DNA of 9,616 nucleotides from Phycisphaeraceae bacterium. Its GTDB lineage: Bacteria > Planctomycetota > Phycisphaerae > Phycisphaerales > Phycisphaeraceae. The notes below the pieces were generated by a model. That model worked only from the letters and a program-made list of their open reading frames with translations, was not told the origin of the DNA and made no database searches. Every line of letters starts with the position of its first letter. Position 1 is the first letter of the stretch. The DNA is taken from NCBI GenBank assembly GCA_028281215.1, contig JANQKH010000254.1:1-9616 (forward strand), read 5' to 3'. Both the position numbers and the translations under genes were made by a program. Of this stretch, positions 1 through 5,514 are shown one piece after another.

Positions 1-724
1 TCCATTCGATTCGTACGCGCTGTCCGTTGAGGTTCTCCAACTGTTGACCAACGCCGGCATCGCCAGTCCCAAACAAACCGCCATCCGTAATCGCGCGCCA
101 ATAAATGGCACCGCCCTTTTCAAATTGCTCAACGGTGTTGATCAGAGTTTCGACCGTCCCCCCTTGCGGCGCGCCTGCGGCTGGATCGGCTTGCGGCGCG
201 GGCGCGGCATCGAATGGATCCACGCCGCGGAACAATGCCTCGATGTCGATCGGGGTCGCGGCGATTTCGGCTAGGGCCAATTCGGACAACGGAGCGATCG
301 GGGTCGGGGCGATGCCATATTTGGTTTCGAGCCCCTCGCCGCTGCGGGAAATGACGAGATCAAATTGCGTTACGTCTGCCCATTCGGGGGTATTGATCAG
401 CGCGATAATCGCATCCATTATCGTCGCCTGAGTGATCTCCCAGATCTGCACAGCGCCAGCGTCGACGTTCCAGATTGGACATGCCCAGAAATGCTTGACC
501 TTTTCAGGCTTTCCCGATCGCGGATCGATCTCGACTTCACTGGGAAGTACCTGCTCGTTCATCCTGCGCCGGATCGGCTTGCGGCCGTCATGTGTCGTCT
601 GCCAGAAGAGCGACCCTGTTATGGCGCTGCCGATGATGCGGACCCTCGATCTGCCGATCGGCGGTTTGAAATAACGCGAGTTTGTCGGTGGCCCCTCGTA
701 GTCCGAAGGAAGAAAGCCATGCAT
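1..724 (-). CDS. Phage-type single-stranded-DNA-binding protein (3' end missing)
   Basis: The frame stays open from an ATG at 724 through the left edge, giving 241 residues without a stop. An in-frame TGA at 740-742 limits the start; the Shine-Dalgarno (GGA, 7 nt before ATG) is weak. Residues about 17-145 resemble, from memory, OB-fold SSBs of tailed phages: RYFKPPIGRSRVRII near the N-terminus, PIRRR at 50-54, KHFWACPIWN at 77-86, QIWEITQATI at 93-102 and RSGEGLETKYGIAP at 127-140. An Ala/Pro linker (172-189) follows, then a second segment (190-241) with YWRAITDGGLFGTG and LNGQRVRIEW that could be another OB-like strand set. It would bind ssDNA during replication or recombination of the element. 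The family call is by motif pattern only; a gp32-like or other ssDNA-binding family is also possible. Confidence 0.6.
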   Translation of the reverse strand, partial: MHGFLPSDYEGPPTNSRYFKPPIGRSRVRIIGSAITGSLFWQTTHDGRKPIRRRMNEQVLPSEVEIDPRSGKPEKVKHFWACPIWNVDAGAVQIWEITQATIMDAIIALINTPEWADVTQFDLVISRSGEGLETKYGIAPTPIAPLSELALAEIAATPIDIEALFRGVDPFDAAPAPQADPAAGAPQGGTVETLINTVEQFEKGGAIYWRAITDGGLFGTGDAGVGQQLENLNGQRVRIEW

Positions 725-743
725 AATGGAATCCAGTGGTCAT

Positions 744-758
744 GCGCTCGCTGAGCGC
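744..758. repeat. Short perfect hairpin between the DUF1580-like and SSB genes
   Basis: GCGCTC, a 3-nt loop GCT, then GAGCGC form a perfect 6-bp stem in the 44-nt gap between two minus-strand genes, about 20 nt before the SSB start codon. There is no T-run after it in the minus direction, so it is not a convincing terminator for the gene upstream. It could shape the mRNA leader of the SSB gene or be incidental. Confidence 0.35.
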
Positions 759-768
759 GTCTTTTCAT

Positions 769-1014
769 TCAAGTTGAACACGCCTCGAAGAATCGCACGA
801 GGGCTTGACGCGAGCTGACCATGCGGCCGCCGACTTTCAGCGTCTCCAGCTTTACTCTCCGGCCGCTGGCGGTTTTGATACCTTTGACGGCCCATCGCCA
901 CATACTGACCGAACTGGGCGGTTTCTCGCCGGGGTCGCGCGGTACGAGCTTAGCCAACGCCGACAGTGACAGGAGCGACTCGCCGTGGAGGGAAGCGGTG
1001 ACGGGAGTCTTCAT
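769..1014 (-). CDS. DUF1580-like small HTH protein
   Basis: This is an 81-residue protein of unknown function. Residues 14-78 follow the pattern I associate with planctomycete DUF1580 proteins: LLSLSALAKLVPR, then SVSMWRWAVKGIK, VKLETLKVGGRMVSS and finally QALVRFFEA. This layout resembles small winged-helix/excisionase folds (a recognition helix around SMWRWAVKG and a basic wing around LKVGGR), so DNA binding is likely but inferred. The start is well supported: a strong GGAGGTGA Shine-Dalgarno lies just upstream, and the ATG overlaps the previous gene's TGA as ATGA, implying translational coupling. Its pairing with the excisionase-like gene suggests a joint role in excision or in control of the element. 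The family match is from memory; the exact function is unknown. Confidence 0.7.
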   Translation of the reverse strand: MKTPVTASLHGESLLSLSALAKLVPRDPGEKPPSSVSMWRWAVKGIKTASGRRVKLETLKVGGRMVSSRQALVRFFEACST

Positions 1015-1229
1015 CGGTCACCTCCATCCGTCTTTTCCTTGGCGCGATTCGTCAGTATCTCCGCAACTGTTGGGACATGAACAAGGATCGCTTTCCCAGC
1101 ATGCAAGCCAGGCAACCGACCAGCTTCGATTTCGTCGCGCAGCCACGCAACAGGCACGCCAAGGCAGCGTGCCGCTCTGCTCACGGGTAGTGCTGTTTCG
1201 AGTGTTGCAGTTTCCATGTTCCGAATCAT
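1011..1229 (-). CDS. Excisionase-like HTH DNA-binding protein
   Basis: This is a 72-residue protein with an N-terminal helix-turn-helix (about residues 15-40: VSRAARCLGVPVAWLRDEIE) and a short wing (AGRLPGLHAGKAILVHV), followed by a helix and a polar tail. The pattern matches MerR/excisionase-type HTH_17 domains, which bend DNA to direct excision by tyrosine integrases or act as small repressors. Two starts are possible: ATG 1229 or ATG 1217 (residue 5); neither has a strong Shine-Dalgarno. A 10-bp palindrome spans the 1229 start, and four 11-bp repeats lie just upstream, so this protein may bind its own leader. It overlaps the DUF1580-like gene by 4 nt. The most likely role is recombination directionality factor or regulator, inferred from fold and linkage to the integrase. 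Confidence 0.7.
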   Translation of the reverse strand: MIRNMETATLETALPVSRAARCLGVPVAWLRDEIEAGRLPGLHAGKAILVHVPTVAEILTNRAKEKTDGGDR

Positions 1230-1244
1230 CCATGTGATTCGGAA
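1219..1244. promoter_or_regulatory. 10-bp perfect palindrome over the excisionase start codon
   Basis: TTCCGAATCA (1219-1228) and TGATTCGGAA (1235-1244) are exact inverted repeats separated by 6 nt. The start codon at 1227-1229 sits at the inner end of the left arm. The right arm is also the last unit of the adjacent 11-bp direct-repeat array, so one extra half-site is present in inverted orientation. This fits an operator for a dimeric HTH protein, possibly autoregulation by the 72-residue product. It could alternatively act as an mRNA hairpin hiding the start codon. Confidence 0.6.
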
Positions 1245-1283
1245 GCTAAGCGGAAGTTAAACGGTAATCAGTCGGTAATATTA
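1240..1283 (-). repeat. Four tandem 11-bp direct repeats (iteron- or operator-like)
   Basis: On the plus strand CGG(A/T)A begins at 1240, 1251, 1262 and 1273, an exact 11-bp period. On the minus strand the units read TTACCGACTGA, TTACCGTTTAA, CTTCCGCTTAG and CTTCCGAATCA, with consensus YTWCCGNNTNA. A fifth core lies at 1293-1297, about two helical turns further on. The array covers the last codons of the orphan gene and the gap before the excisionase-like gene. One-turn spacing puts all cores on the same face of the helix, as expected for cooperative binding by a small HTH protein (Xis/Cox type) or, less likely, a replication initiator. Confidence 0.65.
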
Positions 1284-2239
1284 TTGCTTAGTCGGAAGCC
1301 ACTCGTAGTGAGCCTTGCACCGGACCTCGCCCCATGTGGACGCTCGGCATACTCCAACTCAATCAATTCTTTTATAGCCCCACCGATTGTCTTATCACTA
1401 AGACGTTCGCCCAAGGGCATCAAATTCGACACATCCGAGATCATTAATGTCCTATGCGCGCTTTGCGTGGCCATGTGTTTCAAAACACTTAGAGCAGCAG
1501 GCGATAGTCCTCTCGACTCGACTGATTGATCACACTGGTTGCCACGCTCAATGCTGTGCGACTCCAGCCAAGCAGCGAACACACGACAAGTGCGGCCTAG
1601 AATCGTGCACTGATCACGTAACAATTCGAGTTCGGCATTGTCTGCCGGTTCGTACTTGTTCCCACGGGGTTTGGTTTCTACTCGAAAAACCTGCCGACTA
1701 CCGATCTTTTCTACCTTTCCAATCTCAATATCGGGAAAGTGATCAGCTATTGTCTTCTTTGCCTGCGCTGTGGTTTTTTCAGCAAGCGCAACCACATCTA
1801 TCGATCGATTGTCGTCAACGTCGACATACTCAACTGAATACTCGTGCAGTGAGACAGATTGATGAACGCACTTCCTATCATTAATCGCTTCTTCAAACTG
1901 CTTGCGTGATGTAATCCCTTGAGTTGGAAATGATCGAGCGAGCCTCCTAAACACCGTACGACAATCATCGTCTGACTTTGGCGGAAGCGGATTCATCGGT
2001 CCATCGCCGTTGTTGCTCAATCCAAGATTGAAAAGCAGAGATTGAATTGTTGAATTGATGCCTTCAAAACAGAAACCAGCGCGAAAAGCACGCGACATAA
2101 CGCGCCCAGCATTCGCCTCACAATCATATATTTGAATTCTCAGCGAATCGGCATTGGTGTTTTGGTCTCGATGACGCTCAAAATCGTCCGCGATTGTCCG
2201 AAGTTCATCGGAAGCGCGATTGAATTCAAAATCTGACAT
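1268..2239 (-). CDS. Orphan element protein with probable C-terminal winged helix
   Basis: I do not recognise this 323-residue protein. Residues 1-60 look helical and charged (FEFNRASDELRTIADDFERHR), and the middle is mixed alpha/beta without a catalytic motif I can name. Residues about 243-318 (LSPAALSVLKHMATQ, ISDVSNLMPLGERLSDKTIGGAIKELIELEYAERP) resemble a winged-helix domain. There is no signal peptide or membrane segment. The start is supported by AAGGA 9 nt before ATG 2239; an upstream in-frame TGA excludes extension. That ribosome site is buried in a 13-bp inverted repeat. The gene is more AT-rich than all neighbours. Its place between integrase and excisionase suggests a regulator or replication-related protein, but this is position-based inference only. 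Confidence 0.75.
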   Translation of the reverse strand: MSDFEFNRASDELRTIADDFERHRDQNTNADSLRIQIYDCEANAGRVMSRAFRAGFCFEGINSTIQSLLFNLGLSNNGDGPMNPLPPKSDDDCRTVFRRLARSFPTQGITSRKQFEEAINDRKCVHQSVSLHEYSVEYVDVDDNRSIDVVALAEKTTAQAKKTIADHFPDIEIGKVEKIGSRQVFRVETKPRGNKYEPADNAELELLRDQCTILGRTCRVFAAWLESHSIERGNQCDQSVESRGLSPAALSVLKHMATQSAHRTLMISDVSNLMPLGERLSDKTIGGAIKELIELEYAERPHGARSGARLTTSGFRLSNNITD

Positions 2240-2311
2240 GTTGCATCATCCTTGAAGCCGGGCCGGCCGGCCGAGGCGAACGCGGGATGATGCAACACGT
2301 TCGCCACGGCC
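2239..2311 (-). promoter_or_regulatory. Two overlapping, mutually exclusive inverted repeats in a gene leader
   Basis: Stem A pairs TGTTGCATCATCC (2239-2251) with GGATGATGCAACA (2285-2297), 13 of 13 bp. Stem B pairs 2269-2282 with 2298-2311 (GGCCGAGGCGAACG against CGTTCGCCACGGCC), 13 of 14 bp. The left arm of B lies in the loop of A, and the right arms are adjacent, so both cannot form as simple hairpins. In minus-strand RNA, stem A contains the Shine-Dalgarno and the first base of the start codon of the 323-residue gene. The loop also holds a GC palindrome (GGCCGGCCGGCC). This fits a translational or attenuation switch, or alternatively a protein-binding or origin structure at the DNA level. 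Confidence 0.55.
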
Positions 2312-2362
2312 AGCTTTTCACCGGGGGATCAATCCCGATGCCCGTTGGTTTAATGTTATAGC

Positions 2363-3517
2363 CTAACCAAGTTTCCGTACAGCATTGCGCGCCTTCGTCT
2401 CGCGATCAAGTTCGGCGTACCACCGCTCGGTTGTCGATCGCCGCGCATGACCGAGTACCGCCTGGGCCTCGTCAATGCTGGCATGCTTTCGGAGCTTCGT
2501 CGCAACCGTGTGCCGCAACCGATAGGGAGTCCATCGCGGAACGCCGGCCTTCTCACAAGCGCGCGTCACCGCGCGACAATACGAATCCTTGGTGTACGAG
2601 AGCCGGATCTGCCGGTCGGTCCTTCGCTTTGTGGGCTTCTGGCCCGGGCGCCGCGATCCCTCGGCTTCCTTTGCCTTCATCTCCGCGAATGCCTCACGTG
2701 GCGAGAAGAGTGGCAGGTCCATTGCTCGCGGCAGGAATTCGCACAGCACTTTCCTCGCGTCAGCGTTAAACCACAGGATGCGTTCCTCATCGTGCTCGGC
2801 TGTCTTGTGCTCATCCAGGCGAAAACACCAATCGTCGTCACTTCGATCGATGTCGCACGGCCGCAGGCCGAAAAGCTCACTCGGCCGAGCACCGGTCAGC
2901 AACTGCAATCGAATCAACGCCCACACCTGCCGACTGACAAACGGTTCAACCGCCAGCACGTCGGCCATGTCGACAGGCTTGCGCTTTTTTGATGTTGCCC
3001 CTCTGGTTGTGCCTTCCAGTGCTTCGAGTCGTGTCCACACCGATTCGGCGATGTATTCACGCGCAACCGCCCACTTGAATGCCTTACGGATCAGGTTGAC
3101 GCGCTCGTTGATCGTCTTGCGGGCGAGCTGGCGGCCAATCCATTCCTGACGTACCAGATCCAGCTTCCGCGGCGAAAAGTCTGCCGCCGGCGTGGAACCG
3201 TACATCCGTCGCAGCGGCTCGATGGCATGCTTAGCGCGATCAACATCACCGCCCTCCTGCTCGACAAACACTTCGTACTTGTCGGCCAGTCCATTGACCG
3301 TCATACCACTTGAAATCTCCTCGGCCTCCGCCGATTCGATTCCACCCGACGCTCCACCCACACGCGCGGCCAGCGCCCGCCCGAACTTTTCGTAGGTAGT
3401 GGGATCATCAAAGGGACCGAACCACACTTGCTTGCCGTCGATCTTCGCGTAGGCGTGACCAGTGGCTTTGTGGCGGCAGAGTTTCGGCTGTTTTGGCTGT
3501 TTTGGTGCTTTGGACAT
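2363..3517 (-). CDS. Tyrosine recombinase / site-specific integrase
   Basis: This 384-residue integrase would insert and excise the element by strand exchange at the tRNA-Val site. The N-terminal segment (13-52: LCRHKATGHAYAKIDGKQVWF) is the arm-type domain style common in planctomycete integrases. A SAM-like core-binding domain follows (about 73-165: VNGLADKYEVFV, RKTINERVNLIRKAFKWAV). The catalytic domain (about 180-375) shows Arg211 in TGARPSE, Lys238 in DEHKTAEH, Arg335 in PYRLRHTVAT, His357 in LGHARRS and the nucleophile Tyr367 in TERWYAEL. The box normally written HxxR has Tyr332 in the His place, a variation known in active members. The start has GGAG 7 nt upstream. The first residues encode a Lys/Pro repeat (KQPKQPK). 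Read-out is away from the tRNA. Confidence 0.93.
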   Translation of the reverse strand: MSKAPKQPKQPKLCRHKATGHAYAKIDGKQVWFGPFDDPTTYEKFGRALAARVGGASGGIESAEAEEISSGMTVNGLADKYEVFVEQEGGDVDRAKHAIEPLRRMYGSTPAADFSPRKLDLVRQEWIGRQLARKTINERVNLIRKAFKWAVAREYIAESVWTRLEALEGTTRGATSKKRKPVDMADVLAVEPFVSRQVWALIRLQLLTGARPSELFGLRPCDIDRSDDDWCFRLDEHKTAEHDEERILWFNADARKVLCEFLPRAMDLPLFSPREAFAEMKAKEAEGSRRPGQKPTKRRTDRQIRLSYTKDSYCRAVTRACEKAGVPRWTPYRLRHTVATKLRKHASIDEAQAVLGHARRSTTERWYAELDRETKARNAVRKLG

Positions 3518-3528
3518 GGTGGGACTCC

Positions 3529-3549
3529 AAAAGGTGGAAAAATTCCACC
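3529..3549 (-). terminator. Hairpin plus T-run in the integrase leader
   Basis: GGTGGAA (3533-3539), a 3-nt loop and TTCCACC (3543-3549) form a perfect 7-bp stem. In minus-strand RNA the stem is followed at once by TTTT and then by the GGAG Shine-Dalgarno of the integrase. It could stop read-through from the tRNA-Val promoter into the integrase, act as an attenuator, or be an integrase/regulator binding site. The short T-run makes a full terminator uncertain. Confidence 0.45.
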
Positions 3550-3579
3550 CGTTGAGTGTCGCACCATCCGAAGAGGGGA

Positions 3580-3595
3580 TTCGCTAAGTAGCGAA
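3580..3595. repeat. 6-bp inverted repeat between tRNA-Val and integrase
   Basis: TTCGCT, a 4-nt spacer AAGT and AGCGAA form a perfect inverted repeat about 20 bp from the tRNA 3' end. Tyrosine integrases and their accessory factors bind repeats flanking the attachment core, so this could be part of the att site. It may also be a weak hairpin ending the tRNA transcript. Confidence 0.35.
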
Positions 3596-3615
3596 CTGAC
3601 ACAAGGTTATAAAAA

Positions 3616-3660
3616 TGGGCTATATTGGACTTGAACCAATGACCTCCTCGATGTCAACGA
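3616..3660 (-). other. Predicted attachment-site core in the tRNA-Val 3' half
   Basis: The integrase gene starts about 100 bp beyond the 3' end of tRNA-Val, so the crossover segment is expected in the T-arm and acceptor 3' strand or in the anticodon stem. The tRNA is intact, meaning the element would carry a matching 3' end. The partner repeat is not in the window (no second copy of the T-arm sequence GGTTCAAGTCC), so the exact core cannot be delimited. Confidence 0.45.
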
Positions 3661-3689
3661 GGCGCGCTAGCCAACTGCGCCAATAGCCC
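3616..3689 (-). tRNA. tRNA-Val, anticodon GAC
   Basis: The minus strand folds as a full 74-nt cloverleaf. The acceptor pairs GGGCTAT with ATAGCCC plus discriminator A; the D stem is GCGC/GCGC; the anticodon stem is CCTCG/CGAGG around loop TTGACAT; and the T arm is ATTGG-TTCAAGT-CCAAT. The anticodon GAC reads valine codons GUC (and GUU by wobble). The 3' CCA is not encoded; a T-run follows directly. A good promoter lies 11 nt upstream. The gene is intact despite being the apparent integration site. Confidence 0.96.
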
Positions 3690-3700
3690 ATCGGCGAGGC

Positions 3701-3729
3701 ATTATATCGGCCAATTCCCGCGATGCCAG
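3701..3729 (-). promoter_or_regulatory. Sigma-70-type promoter of tRNA-Val
   Basis: On the minus strand CTGGCA (3724-3729, 4 of 6 to TTGACA) and a perfect TATAAT (3701-3706) are 17 nt apart. The -10 ends 11 nt before the mature tRNA, giving a 5' leader of a few nt. It lies between the propeller gene's stop codon and the tRNA, so the tRNA has its own promoter on the chromosomal side of the insertion. Confidence 0.75.
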
Positions 3730-3739
3730 TAGGTGTCAG

Positions 3740-5437
3740 TCATTTCACGGGAGGGATGGGTTCGAGCATCCACACAGCGCCGTCCACTCCGAAGTTGGGA
3801 CGTTTCCATGTTCCGAAGTCGGCGATATAGACGCGGCCGGTTTTCGGATGAACCGCCACATCCAGCGCGCCGGCGAATCGGTGCGGGTTCCCTTTTCGAT
3901 CCATGAGTGCGTGTTCATGTCGAATGTGACCTGGCCGATCTATGGCGAACGTCTGAATCGTTTTGGCGCCGGAGAAGTAGGCGATGAGCAACCGACCTTT
4001 CAACGGCCCGTCGGCGGGGTATTCATCGATACCGTTGGCGCTGTGGCCGCCGCCGGGGCGAAGGTTGTAGATCAGAGAAGGATCGAACTTCGGATGCGGC
4101 GGCGTGCCCGCGGGATACTCGGCGACTTCAAACGGGTCGTACTTGTCCGTGGGATTGCCGCCGTTGAGAACAAATTCATGGCGTGCAGGGTTGGGGTGGC
4201 CGTAGTATTTTCCTTCGATCACGCGGTAGAGCATCTCATCGGGACTCGCATTGATAGCGGGGATTTTGCGAACCGGATCGGCGGGCGTCTTGGGCACATG
4301 GCCGATGCTGTTTTGATTCGTCGCCGTGAAAAGATGCCCGCTTGAATGCCAACACAAAGCGTACGCATTGCGGAATCCGGTGGCGAAGATGCGCACCGGC
4401 GCGTTCTTTCGATTTGGATCGTAACGAGTCGGCGCCGAAGTCTGCACGTTGCAGGGAATACGGCCGCCACTGAAGTGTTTGTGCCGCACATCGGCGACAA
4501 TGACCGCGGCGGTAAGCGGCGTTTCTTTCATGCCCCAGTTGGGCGTGCCGCCCAGCGTCGTGACGCCGCCGATGGTTTGATACAGCCGACCGTTTGGCCC
4601 AAACGCCATACCGTTCGGTTGATGGTGCAACAGTTTGTCGTGGGGCAAGCCCACGATGATGTCCTGCTTCGCGGCCTGCTTATTCGACCCAAACGGTTGC
4701 ATCTGAATGCGTGCAATCGCGCCGCCGAACTGTTGACCGTAACGTCCGTAACTGATCCACGCGGTCAGATTCTGCGCCGAGGCTTCGGGATCGAAAAGCA
4801 AGTCGACGATCTGATCGCCCTTAGCGTGATAAGCAGTGTCGCTGTCAATCGCCAAACCCGATTTGGGGTCCAACCGGTATCGCTTGATGTGACCGAAAGT
4901 GTCCGCCACGTACAGATTGCCATCCGGACCGATGGTGATGCAACTGTTGTGATCGCGCGCCTCAATCTTGCGGCGGGTGAAGATGAATCTACGGTTAACC
5001 TTTGGACGCCGCCCCGATGTTTTGAATCGACTGGTAAACGGTGTGAGCCTGACACCTTTGATATCTTTGATTGATGCGGCAAGGCGAACGGTGTAGAACT
5101 TTTCAGGCTCGAGCAGCAATGTGGGCGTCAGCGTTGCGACACCGCCAGTCAGGTCGGTTTGAAGGTATGCCGGGACAGGTTTGCCGTTGGGCCCGAACAG
5201 TTGCATGGCGGACGCGGTCAGCGTCTTTGGATTGATGGGCTTCGAAAACTGGACGCGCACCACGGCCTGTCGACTGACATCACGTTGCCCATCGCGCGGT
5301 GTCGGTGACTTCCCCGACTGAAGCACACGGAAGGGTTCGCGGTGGGCGCTGGCGTCAATATCGGTATCGGCGTAAACACCGAACGCGCACGCCGCACCAA
5401 ACACCATCATCAATCCCAGCAAATCGATTCGCCGCAC
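3740..5437 (-). CDS. Exported Ig-like/PQQ-dependent sugar-dehydrogenase-type propeller protein
   Basis: With the GTG start at 5437 this is 565 residues. The N-terminus (RRIDLLGLMMVFGAACAFGVYA, cleaving before DTD) is a good signal peptide, so it acts outside the cytoplasm. Residues about 45-140 look like an SbsA-type bacterial Ig-like domain (VVRVQFSKPINPKTL, TLTPTLLLEPEKFYTVRL). The rest resembles the soluble glucose/sorbosone dehydrogenase six-bladed propeller: ITIGPDGNLYVAD, HHQPNGMAFGPNGRLY, RIFATGFRNAYALCW, EGKYYGHPNP and GRVYIADFG. Family members oxidise sugars with PQQ, but many planctomycete relatives have no shown substrate. An ATG at 5479 is in frame but lies inside a terminator hairpin and gives a poor 14-residue pre-signal extension, so GTG, with GGGA 7 nt upstream, is preferred. 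Confidence 0.8.
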   Translation of the reverse strand: MRRIDLLGLMMVFGAACAFGVYADTDIDASAHREPFRVLQSGKSPTPRDGQRDVSRQAVVRVQFSKPINPKTLTASAMQLFGPNGKPVPAYLQTDLTGGVATLTPTLLLEPEKFYTVRLAASIKDIKGVRLTPFTSRFKTSGRRPKVNRRFIFTRRKIEARDHNSCITIGPDGNLYVADTFGHIKRYRLDPKSGLAIDSDTAYHAKGDQIVDLLFDPEASAQNLTAWISYGRYGQQFGGAIARIQMQPFGSNKQAAKQDIIVGLPHDKLLHHQPNGMAFGPNGRLYQTIGGVTTLGGTPNWGMKETPLTAAVIVADVRHKHFSGGRIPCNVQTSAPTRYDPNRKNAPVRIFATGFRNAYALCWHSSGHLFTATNQNSIGHVPKTPADPVRKIPAINASPDEMLYRVIEGKYYGHPNPARHEFVLNGGNPTDKYDPFEVAEYPAGTPPHPKFDPSLIYNLRPGGGHSANGIDEYPADGPLKGRLLIAYFSGAKTIQTFAIDRPGHIRHEHALMDRKGNPHRFAGALDVAVHPKTGRVYIADFGTWKRPNFGVDGAVWMLEPIPPVK

Positions 5438-5451
5438 GTTGCCGTCCCATG

Positions 5452-5487
5452 AAAAAGGCGGGTCATACTGATCCAGCATGGCCCGCC
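5452..5487 (-). terminator. Intrinsic terminator after the tandem-thioredoxin gene
   Basis: In the minus direction GGCGGGCCAT and ATGACCCGCC form a 10-bp stem with one mismatch and an 11-nt loop, followed immediately by TTTTT (5452-5456). It begins 27 nt past the stop codon of the thioredoxin-domain gene. The ATG at 5479 of the next open frame is in the stem, which argues against its use as a start. Confidence 0.75.
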
Positions 5488-5514
5488 GTTGGTTTTGGAT
5501 TCATTCCGTGTCGG

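Larger units (their letters stand above)
1..3616. mobile_element. Tail end of an integrative element inserted at tRNA-Val
   Basis: Five minus-strand genes lie between the left edge and the 3' end of a tRNA-Val gene: a tyrosine integrase directly beside the tRNA, an orphan gene, two small DNA-binding-type proteins and a phage-type SSB. An integrase abutting a tRNA 3' end is the usual layout of a tRNA-targeting island or prophage. The 1268-2239 gene is visibly more AT-rich than the chromosomal genes to the right. The tRNA promoter lies on the chromosomal side and would be unaffected by insertion. No structural phage gene is visible, so a prophage, a satellite or a conjugative island are all possible. 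The left boundary is not in the window; the right boundary is placed at the tRNA 3' end by inference. Confidence 0.72.

Noticed and set aside
44..754. Several overlapping plus-strand open frames at the left edge
   Set aside because: They are shadows of the minus-strand SSB-like frame, which is continuous for 241 codons and has recognisable motifs.
1219..1297. CRISPR-like array
   Set aside because: The repeat unit is 11 bp with no spacers and no cas genes nearby, so it is a protein-binding type of repeat.
2262..2273. GGCCGGCCGGCC palindrome as a separate regulatory site
   Set aside because: A short GC repeat in a GC-rich genome is weak evidence alone; it is better treated as part of the leader inverted-repeat region.
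3481..3510. 9-nt tandem repeat near the integrase start
   Set aside because: It encodes the Lys/Pro/Gln repeat of the integrase N-terminus and needs no other explanation.
1..3615. Second copy of the tRNA-Val 3' end as the far attachment site
   Set aside because: I looked for the T-arm and acceptor 3' sequence on both strands and saw none; the tRNA-like short matches are only a few bases long.
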